NCBI RefSeq assembly: GCF_000614545.1
Contig: NZ_BAKW01000001.1
Span: 186,001-250,000 of the forward strand
Length of the DNA stretch: 64,000 nucleotides
Reading direction: 5' to 3'
Source of the DNA: Asaia platycodi JCM 25414
GTDB lineage: Bacteria; Pseudomonadota; Alphaproteobacteria; Acetobacterales; Acetobacteraceae
Part shown: positions 57,644-64,000 of the stretch, one piece after another
How positions within the stretch are numbered: position 1 is the first letter of the stretch
How the letters are laid out: each line of letters begins with the position of its first letter
Notes under the pieces: model-generated
What the model was told of the DNA's origin: nothing
Databases searched by the model: none
Seen by the model: only the letters and a program-made list of their open reading frames with translations
Program-made: the position numbers and the translations under genes

Positions 57644-58529
57644 GCCGTCTTCCCCGCAGACCGAGGCGCATGACCCGCGCTACGCGACAATCGAGCTCTG
57701 GCCGACGGCGACCATTCTCGACTCTCTTGCCGAGGCCCAGATGGCCGCTACGGCACTGGTGCGCGCTGCGGTACCCGCGCTTGAAGTCGTGGTGGAAGCC
57801 GCCTTGCCGCGCCTTCGTGACGGCGGGCGGCTGTTCTATGTCGGAGCAGGCACGGCCGGGCGCGTCGGGATGCAGGATGGGGTGGAGTTGACCCCGACCT
57901 ATGGCTGGCCATCGGAGCGTCTCGTGCTGATGCTGGCAGGTGGCAGCGGCGCGCAATCCCAGGCCGTAGAAGGCGCGGAGGACGATGAAGAGGCTGCGCG
58001 AAGCGAAATGGCGGCGCATCATGTCGGGCCGCATGACGTGGTGTTCGGTATCGCGGCGAGCGGCAATACACCCTATAGCTGCGCCGCCCTGAATGCTGCG
58101 CGTAAAGCCGGTGCTCTGACTGTGGGCATAAGCTGCGTGGCCGAAACACGACTTCTGCGCGAGGGCGAGCTGGGCATTCTGTTGCCGACTGGGCCGGAAG
58201 CCATTGCAGGATCGACCCGTCTCAAGGCAGGTACGGCACAGAAAGCGGCACTCAATCTGCTCTCGAGCACACTCATGATCCGTCTTGGTCATGTCTATCG
58301 CGGGCTGATGGTCGATATGCGTGTGACCAATGCCAAGCTCGGTCGCCGGGCTATTGCGATGGTGCGTAGCCTTGCCGGTGGGAGCGATACCGAAATCGGC
58401 GAGGCGCTGAAGCTCAGTCATGGCAATGTCAAACGCGCCGTCCTGCTGCGACACGGCATGACGCTGGAAGAGGCGGAAGCCGCGCTGACTGCGAACGGCA
58501 ATAATCTTCACGCCATCCTCAAATCGTGA
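57633..58529 (+). CDS. murQ: N-acetylmuramic acid 6-phosphate etherase
   Basis: 298 residues from ATG 57633. MurQ cleaves the lactyl ether of MurNAc-6-phosphate to GlcNAc-6-phosphate and D-lactate. SIS-domain motifs: RLFYVGAGTAGRVGMQDGVE, EGAEDDEEAARSEMAAHH, VFGIAASGNTPYSCAALN and the GSTRLKAGTAQKAALNLLSS block. It lies between the symporter (11-base overlap) and anmK (7 bases), forming a murein-recycling operon. Confidence 0.94.
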   Translation: MTDKPSSPQTEAHDPRYATIELWPTATILDSLAEAQMAATALVRAAVPALEVVVEAALPRLRDGGRLFYVGAGTAGRVGMQDGVELTPTYGWPSERLVLMLAGGSGAQSQAVEGAEDDEEAARSEMAAHHVGPHDVVFGIAASGNTPYSCAALNAARKAGALTVGISCVAETRLLREGELGILLPTGPEAIAGSTRLKAGTAQKAALNLLSSTLMIRLGHVYRGLMVDMRVTNAKLGRRAIAMVRSLAGGSDTEIGEALKLSHGNVKRAVLLRHGMTLEEAEAALTANGNNLHAILKS

Positions 58530-58536
58530 GGCCCGC

Positions 58537-59685
58537 ATGACGATGCGCCCTGTCGAACCGGGATTTCTGCGTGTCATCGGGCTCATGAGTGGCACATCGC
58601 TCGATGGGGTCGATGCTGCCCTGATCGAGACCGACGGCACGCGCGTCGGGCGTCGTGGGGCATCGCTCAGTCTTGCTTACGATCCTGCGCTGCGTCAGGT
58701 GCTCTACGCCCTGTTTGATCGCGCGGCAGACCTGCGTGGTGATGAGCCCGAGTTGCTCTCGGCAGAGCGCGCGCTCACCGACATTCATGCTCAAGCCGTG
58801 CGTCAGGTTCTGGCGATCGAGGGCGAGGCTGATCTGATCGGGTTTCATGGCCAGACGCTGTTCCATGCGCCACAGTCGGGACGCACATGGCAGATCGGCG
58901 ATGCGCTGCATCTCTCTGCGGCAACGGGTCTGCCGGTCATTCATGATTTTCGCAGCGACGATGTGCGGCGTGGCGGAGAAGGGGCGCCACTTGCTCCCTG
59001 GTATCACGCCGCCTGTCTGGCCGGGCAGGACGGCCCGGTGGCCATTCTCAATGTTGGCGGTGTGGCAAATGTCACTTTCGTTGGTCGCGACGGGGCTGTT
59101 CTCGCCTGCGATACCGGGCCGGGAAATGCCTTGCTGGATGATTGGGCCTTGCGTCACACGGGTATTGCCTGTGACCGCGATGGCGCGCTGGCGCTTGCAG
59201 GAGAGGTGGATGAGGCGCTTCTGACATCGCTGCTTTCGGCACCGTTTTTTCGCCGTCTGCCGCCCAAATCGCTCGACCGTCAGGCCTTCATTGCGGCCCT
59301 TGATTTGCTTACGCCTCTTTCCGCCGAAGACGGGGCCGCAACGCTTGTCGCCTTCACGGTTCAGGCTATTGCGGCCACGATCCTGCCTGAAATGCCCCGC
59401 GCGTGGTTTGTCTGCGGTGGCGGGCGCCATAATCCGGCGTTGATGCAGGCGCTTGCCAAGGCCCTGCCGGGCAGCGTCGCCCCGGTCGAGGCTCTGGGCT
59501 GGGATGGTGATATGGTCGAAGCCGAATGCTTCGCCTATCTCGCAATGCGCAGCCTGCGAGGGCTGCCTCTTTCGGCGCCGGGCATCACGGGCGCGCCGGG
59601 CCTTTTCACCGGCGGTCGCCTGAGTTGCGCTGCCATCCATCCTTCCACTGAGTTCCGGCAGCCTATGCCACGCATAGGAAATTGA
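58537..59685 (+). CDS. anmK: anhydro-N-acetylmuramic acid kinase
   Basis: 382 residues. AnmK hydrolyses and phosphorylates 1,6-anhydro-MurNAc to MurNAc-6-phosphate, the substrate of MurQ. Landmarks: VIGLMSGTSLDGVDAALIET (ATP-binding), GFHGQTLFHAPQSGRTWQIG, VIHDFRSDDVRRGGEGAPLA, ILNVGGVANVTFV, DTGPGNALLDDWALRHTG and the terminal VCGGGRHNPALM. Complete and in frame. Third gene of the operon with the SSS symporter and murQ. Confidence 0.95.
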   Translation: MTMRPVEPGFLRVIGLMSGTSLDGVDAALIETDGTRVGRRGASLSLAYDPALRQVLYALFDRAADLRGDEPELLSAERALTDIHAQAVRQVLAIEGEADLIGFHGQTLFHAPQSGRTWQIGDALHLSAATGLPVIHDFRSDDVRRGGEGAPLAPWYHAACLAGQDGPVAILNVGGVANVTFVGRDGAVLACDTGPGNALLDDWALRHTGIACDRDGALALAGEVDEALLTSLLSAPFFRRLPPKSLDRQAFIAALDLLTPLSAEDGAATLVAFTVQAIAATILPEMPRAWFVCGGGRHNPALMQALAKALPGSVAPVEALGWDGDMVEAECFAYLAMRSLRGLPLSAPGITGAPGLFTGGRLSCAAIHPSTEFRQPMPRIGN

Positions 59686-59790
59686 GGTGAGTCGTGATCC
59701 TCATTGAGTGATGCGGCATTTCCGCATGCTCGATTGACAGTTCCGGCACGCTGATGCGTTGATACAATGAAACAAGGGATGGACCGACCA

Positions 59791-59934
59791 ATGGGTAAAA
59801 TTCTGGCAATTCTGGTGGGTGCGCTCACCCTGACCGCCTGTAATGGCATCGAACACGCGGCTTGCGCCAATGACCCAACAGCGAGTTCCTATCCGGTCGA
59901 CAGCCCGAAGCAAGTTCTGCACACCTGCAACTGA
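59791..59934 (+). CDS. small lipoprotein (47 residues)
   Basis: ATG 59791 gives MGKILAILVGALTLTACNG, a compact lipoprotein signal with lipobox LTAC. The mature peptide of about 30 residues contains two more cysteines (HAACAND and HTCN). ATG 59767 in frame would add 8 residues. Entericidin-like by size and layout only. It has its own upstream gap, so probably its own promoter. Confidence 0.6.
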   Translation: MGKILAILVGALTLTACNGIEHAACANDPTASSYPVDSPKQVLHTCN

Positions 59935-60110
59935 GGCCGTAACACAGCCGTGACTCATCATAAGATGACAGACGAGTCATGTTTTAGTAGGGTCTGCGAC
60001 AGGTAGAACAGGTCGATAACGCAGGGTGTTCTCCCTCACCGGGCAAGCGCGCGATGGAAGCGTGTTGGTCTCGTCGGGATGACTGCTCGTTGATCGGAAG
60101 GATACCGTCG

Positions 60111-61387
60111 ATGAGCCCCCTGCGCTGGCAGATGATCGCCCTGTGCTTTGTTGCCAATATCATCAATTTTCTCGACCGCTCCAATCTGGCCATTGCAGTG
60201 CCACGCATCGAGGCAGAACTGCATCTGTCGCCGTTCCAGATCGGTCTCGCTCTGAGCGCCTTTTTCTGGACCTATGCGCTGATGCAGATCCCGGTCGGCT
60301 GGATGATCGACCGTTTTGGCGTCAGGCGCTGCCTTGCGGGCTCGGTGCTGTGGTGGTCGTTTTTCACGGCCGCGACCGCCTTTGTCTCGGGGCTGCCGAG
60401 TCTGATCGGGGCCCGGCTGCTGCTCGGAATTGGCGAGGCGGGTGCTTTACCCGGCTTTGCCAAGGTGGCCTTCAACTGGTTTCCCCGTACCGAGAGAGGT
60501 TCGCGAGTAGTATTTTCGATAGCGGCTCCCGCGTGGGTTCGGCGCTCGCCTTGCCACTTGTCGCGTGGCTGGTTGCGAGTGTCGGCTGGCGCCATTCCTT
60601 CATCTGGACCGGCGCGCTTGGCTTTGTCTGGGTGGTTATCTGGCTTTTCCTCTATCGCGACCCCAAAGACCACAAGCGTGTGACCGAGGCGCAGCGGGTT
60701 CTCCTTCATGACAGTCAGGGCATTGGTCAGGCCGCGACAGAGGCTGCACCTGTCTCGCTTGGCTATTTGCTGAGACAGCGCACAATCTGGGGCATGATGA
60801 TAGGATTTTTCTGCCTCAATTTCGCGATCTATTTCTTCATTACGTGGTTTCCCAGCTTCTTGATGAATGCCCGGCACTTCTCGCTTGAGGATGTCAGATA
60901 TTACGGTCTCTTCCCCGCGCTGTTTGCAATCCCGTTCGGGTGGATCGGTGGGGCCGTCTCCGACGCGCTGCTGCGCCGTGGCTGGAGTGCCACCAGCGCA
61001 CGCAAGAGCTGCCTCGTCGGTGGTATGATCGTCTCCTGCGTGATTGCCTTTGCTCCGATCGTAGAGAGCTCGGTCACCGCTCTTGTGCTGATGGGCATTT
61101 CCTATGCTGCCCTCGCCTTTACCGCCGCCAATATATGGACTCTTCCGGGTGAGGTGGCCCCGAGCGCGGCTAATGTCGCGCTGATTGGCGCGTTACAGAA
61201 TGGCGCAGCGAACCTGGCAGGTATCGGCATTTCTACCTTCACCGGCCTCCTGTTGATGCTCACTGGCGGTTCGTTCGTCCTGCCTCTCGCTCTGGCCGGG
61301 GCGCTGTGCCTCGTGGGGGCGTTCGCCTATCTCTTCATCATGGGGCCTGTCGAGCGCATTGCCTTGCCGCAGGACACGCGGAAGTGA
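60111..61387 (+). CDS. MFS transporter of the ACS (anion:cation symporter) type, one frame break
   Basis: About 425 residues from ATG 60111. Twelve membrane helices. The ACS/hexuronate-type pattern is visible: NIINFLDRSNLAIAVPRIEA, QIPVGWMIDRFGVRRCLAGS, ARLLLGIGEAGALPGFAKVA, NWFPRTERGS; then one base is lost near 60510 and VGSALALPLVAWLVASVGWR continues, followed by FFITWFPSFLMNARHFSLED. Such carriers import sugar acids, consistent with the idonate-type dehydrogenase that follows 73 bases later. Confidence 0.88.
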
Positions 61388-61460
61388 GACGGGTCGGGCG
61401 CAACATCAGAGCAATTTCGCAGCTTCTACCCTCATGGTTGCAGAGGACAGGATTATTTTC

Positions 61461-62483
61461 ATGACACAGGCGCTCGTCATTCACGCTCCCCACGATCTCC
61501 GGATCGAACAGCGTGACGTTCCTGCTCTGGCGCCGGGCGAAGTGCGCGTGCATGTCGAGGCAGGCGGAATATGCGGCTCAGACCTTCATTATTACCATCA
61601 AGGTGGTTTTGGTGCTGTGCGCATCAAGCATCCGATGATACTCGGTCATGAAATCGCCGGACGTATTGCAGAAAAAGCATCCGACGTCGTCGGTCTTGCT
61701 ATAGGCGATGTCGTAGCAGTCAATCCCGGTCTGGCCTGCGGGCATTGTGACCAGTGCCTTGCCGGGCGCGCCAATCATTGCACCGATATGCGCTTCTACG
61801 GCAGTGCCATGCGCAACCCTCATATCGATGGTGCCTTCAGGCAGGACCTCGTCTGCCATTCGCGCCAATGCGTGAAAGCCATACACAAGTCTCCGGCAGA
61901 ACTTGCGCTTTCGGAACCTTTTGCCGTGGCACTTCACGCAGTCAGTCGTGCGGGATCTCTGATGGGCAAGCGCCTACTCGTGACCGGGGCCGGGCCTATC
62001 GGTACGTTGGTGGCGGTGGCGGCACGGCTGAACGGGGCCAGAGACGTGATCGTCACCGACCTCCTTTCCGAGCCTCTGGTCATTGCTCTCAAGGCCGGAG
62101 CCGATCGAGTGATCAACTCGCGTGACACCCCTGAGGCGCTGGCGGCTCTTGGGCGCTCTGTCGATGTGCTGATCGAGTGTTCGGGCAATGAGCAGGCCCT
62201 GCGCAGGGGGCTCGATTTGATGGCGCCCTGTGGCACCATCGTGCAACTTGGTCTGGGTGATGATGTCACTCTGCCGCAGAGCCGCATCGTGACAGGCGAA
62301 CTGAACTGGGTCGGTTCTTTCCGCTTCCGCGAGGAGTTCGCCCTGGCTGTCGATCTGATCGATTCAGGCAAGGCGGATCTGGCCGCGCTGGTCACGCAGC
62401 GTTTTGCATTGCAAGACGCAGGCAAGGCGTTCGATCTGGCCTCGAACCGTCGCGAGGCCATGAAAGTACTGCTCGAATTCTGA
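61461..62483 (+). CDS. zinc alcohol dehydrogenase, L-idonate 5-dehydrogenase type
   Basis: 340 residues from ATG 61461. A medium-chain zinc dehydrogenase: GGICGSDLHYYHQGGFG with the catalytic Cys, HPMILGHEIAGRI, GLACGHCDQCLAGRANHCTD (four-Cys structural zinc), and the Rossmann motif LVTGAGPIGTLVAVAARLNG. The overall pattern is closest to L-idonate 5-dehydrogenase (idonate to 5-ketogluconate), plausible in an acetic acid bacterium. The neighbouring ACS-type transporter could supply the sugar acid. Exact substrate unproven. Confidence 0.85.
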   Translation: MTQALVIHAPHDLRIEQRDVPALAPGEVRVHVEAGGICGSDLHYYHQGGFGAVRIKHPMILGHEIAGRIAEKASDVVGLAIGDVVAVNPGLACGHCDQCLAGRANHCTDMRFYGSAMRNPHIDGAFRQDLVCHSRQCVKAIHKSPAELALSEPFAVALHAVSRAGSLMGKRLLVTGAGPIGTLVAVAARLNGARDVIVTDLLSEPLVIALKAGADRVINSRDTPEALAALGRSVDVLIECSGNEQALRRGLDLMAPCGTIVQLGLGDDVTLPQSRIVTGELNWVGSFRFREEFALAVDLIDSGKADLAALVTQRFALQDAGKAFDLASNRREAMKVLLEF

Positions 62484-62574
62484 TGGACGCCTCGTCTGTG
62501 GTCAGAACTGCGCTTAGACCGAGCCGATGGGCTCACGCGGCGAACCAGGGAAAGAACGCCGTGATTGCTGTTGG

Positions 62575-63645
62575 TCACGATAAGCTGCTTCGCCCAATCA
62601 GGGTGCCCTGACGGTCGAAAATGACCACATCGAGCTGGCACGCAGGATCACCGAGGGCGTTTCTGGCAATCTCAGCCGCACGCTGCGCGATAAGCTCTCC
62701 GAGCCTGTCATCGTCTATTGCCGCATACCCCTGAGCGATCGTCTGGGCGCGTTGCAGCCGGTCGATTTGAGCTTCACTGAGTCCCAGAGGGGCGGCAAGC
62801 AGCGCAAGAGCCTGTGGGTCGGCCAGCGTGCGGCTGGAATGCAGATCGAGATGGCCTTGGGCAAGTTTGGTCATTTTCGCGAGCCCGCCCGCTATCGTCA
62901 GGCGCGGCACAGGGTGACGGTGCAGATATTTGAGAAACCCACCCGCGAAATCTCCCATCTCGATCAGGGCCGGATCAGACAGAGTGTAAAGAGAACGTAC
63001 CGAATTTTCCGAAGTCGCTCCTGTACTGCCCGCTATATGGGGCAAGCCGAGCGCGCGCGCGACATCAACACCGCGATGGATCGAATGAATCCAGGCCGAG
63101 CAGGAATAGGGAATGACGATCCCGGTTGTCCCGAGCACCGACAATCCGCCCAGAATACCGAGCCGTGCATTCAGGGTGCGTTCAGCCAGCTTCTCGCCAT
63201 TGGCGATGGAGATTGTGACGCAGGCGTCGACAGGACCGGGCGTGATCTGCCCCAGTGCCGTGCAGATCATGGCGCGCGGCACTGGGTTGATCGCGGGCTC
63301 ACCGGGCGGAAGCGGCAGGCCCGGCTGGGTGATGGTGCCGACGCCGTCTCCTGCCCGGAACAGGACCCCGCTTCCTGCCGGGGCAGCTTCGACATGCACC
63401 GTGATCAGCGCCCCATGGGTGACGTCCGGGTCGTCTCCGGCATCCTTGATCACGCGCGCCCAAGCGCGCCCGCCTTCACGGCCTGACCCGTCGAGCGCGA
63501 AAGTGACCTCCTTGCCATTTGGCAACGTGATGCTGACAGGGTTGGGGTAGTCTCCGGTCGTGAGCAGCGACCATGCGGCCTTGGCGGCTGCCGTGGCACA
63601 GCTTCCTGTCGTCCATCCCCGACGCAGGGCCGTGGCTTGCGTCAT
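62575..63645 (-). CDS. cbiD: cobalt-precorrin-5B C1-methyltransferase
   Basis: 356 residues. CbiD methylates C1 of cobalt-precorrin-5B in anaerobic-type corrin synthesis. Family marks: LRRGWTTGSCATAAAKAAWS at the start, ITLPNGKEVTFAL, KDAGDDPDVTHGALITV, GVGTITQPGLPLPPGEPAIN, NARLGILGGLSVLGTTGIV, YSCSAWIHSIHRGVDVARAL and GNFVG-like EMGDFAGGFLKYL. No other cobalamin genes are in the window. A short upstream frame (63877-63476) has no recognisable product. Confidence 0.94.
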   Translation of the reverse strand: MTQATALRRGWTTGSCATAAAKAAWSLLTTGDYPNPVSITLPNGKEVTFALDGSGREGGRAWARVIKDAGDDPDVTHGALITVHVEAAPAGSGVLFRAGDGVGTITQPGLPLPPGEPAINPVPRAMICTALGQITPGPVDACVTISIANGEKLAERTLNARLGILGGLSVLGTTGIVIPYSCSAWIHSIHRGVDVARALGLPHIAGSTGATSENSVRSLYTLSDPALIEMGDFAGGFLKYLHRHPVPRLTIAGGLAKMTKLAQGHLDLHSSRTLADPQALALLAAPLGLSEAQIDRLQRAQTIAQGYAAIDDDRLGELIAQRAAEIARNALGDPACQLDVVIFDRQGTLIGRSSLS

Positions 63646-63786
63646 ATCGGCTCTGCCTCCCTGCCATCCGGGCGGCCAGAGGCCGCGTCATTCTGCGCAC
63701 GCGTTCTTCATCGCATTTCAGACCGGATCCCGCCAGAGCTTCGGAGGCGACATCAGGCATCGCACATCGCGCGGAAGTCTCAGAAT

Positions 63787-64000
63787 ATGGACATGTTGGC
63801 TGTTTTTGATGCGAGTAGCAGGAGAGCTTCTGATAGATTCCATCTCGAAATAGAAAAGAAAAAGGAGACCCAGACAATTCCCGAGCCTGTTTTAGCGATA
63901 CTTGTTATCGCGGTCATAGCCTTTCTGGCTGTTTTCTTCTTACTCGGGGGTGTGCTGATCGTTCCCGGACGGATGGTCTATGTCACGGAGTTTCTGGGCA
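63787..64000 (+). CDS. membrane-anchored protein, 3'-truncated by the window, possibly SPFH/Band-7
   Basis: Open to the window end. After a polar start (MDMLAVFDASSRRASDRFHL) comes a strong membrane helix (VLAILVIAVIAFLAVFFLLG) and IVPGRMVYVTEFLG, which resembles the start of SPFH/Band-7 domains (VPxxxVYVxExLGK). A good ribosome-binding site (aaggag, 63862-63867) lies just before an ATT codon at 63877, so the true start may be a lost ATG there rather than 63787. Confidence 0.4.
   Translation, partial: MDMLAVFDASSRRASDRFHLEIEKKKETQTIPEPVLAILVIAVIAFLAVFFLLGGVLIVPGRMVYVTEFLG

Noticed and set aside
1-64000. CRISPR arrays and rRNA genes
   Set aside because: No regularly spaced repeat-spacer array and no rRNA-like stretch seen on either strand.

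Overview
The window looks like a chromosomal segment of an acetic acid bacterium (Acetobacteraceae; Asaia- or Komagataeibacter-like by gene content, inferred without database search). It is GC-rich, with TonB receptors, an L-idonate-type dehydrogenase, murQ/anmK, cbiD, a YdeP-type molybdo-oxidoreductase and a CbpA-type DnaJ. A mobile island interrupts it, with an integrase sitting beside a tRNA-Leu(TAA) gene. About 30 reading-frame breaks fall in 21 otherwise intact genes. Every break is explained by missing bases, often one base lost from a short homopolymer. I therefore read most of them as sequencing under-calls and annotate each gene across its breaks.

Layout. 1-3432: left flank with the end of an M20 amidohydrolase and a TonB-dependent receptor. 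About 3778-25563: a putative integrative mobilizable element. Its left part holds a relaxase, MobC, an XRE regulator, two related serine recombinases and a two-gene envelope cassette. Its right part is a dense defence-like island: a HEPN-type protein (10735), an AT-rich PD-(D/E)xK-like protein (11939), an Abi-like pair ending in a TIGR02391/Ymh HEPN protein (13835-15493), a RusA resolvase overlapping a PD-(D/E)xK-HEPN fusion (15901-16967), and a translationally coupled three-gene operon (23593-17658). That operon encodes an unknown protein, a Tdp1/PLD-like protein with two HKN motifs and an SNF2-type helicase. A tyrosine recombinase and tRNA-Leu(TAA) close the element.

25702-44235: core genes. 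They include a YgjP metallopeptidase, YcgN, a polyamine-type binding protein beside an ABC subunit that has lost its ATPase motifs, small envelope proteins, a DUF1656-HlyD-NodT efflux set without a visible pump, DnaJ, a POT peptide transporter, a POTRA-like secreted protein, DUF1643, a peroxiredoxin, an SLT-SPOR transglycosylase, a polysaccharide ABC exporter, class I aldolase and a periplasmic amidohydrolase.

44248-48433: molybdenum-enzyme block (mobA, a nitrate-reductase-associated protein, fdhD, YdeP-type oxidoreductase). 48529-54018: predicted manganese regulon (TonB receptor, NRAMP transporter, MntR) with MntR-box-like palindromes. 54162-64000: glutaminase, acetolactate decarboxylase, an SSS symporter coupled to murQ and anmK (MurNAc recycling), a small lipoprotein, an ACS-type MFS transporter, an idonate-type dehydrogenase, cbiD and the start of a membrane-anchored protein.
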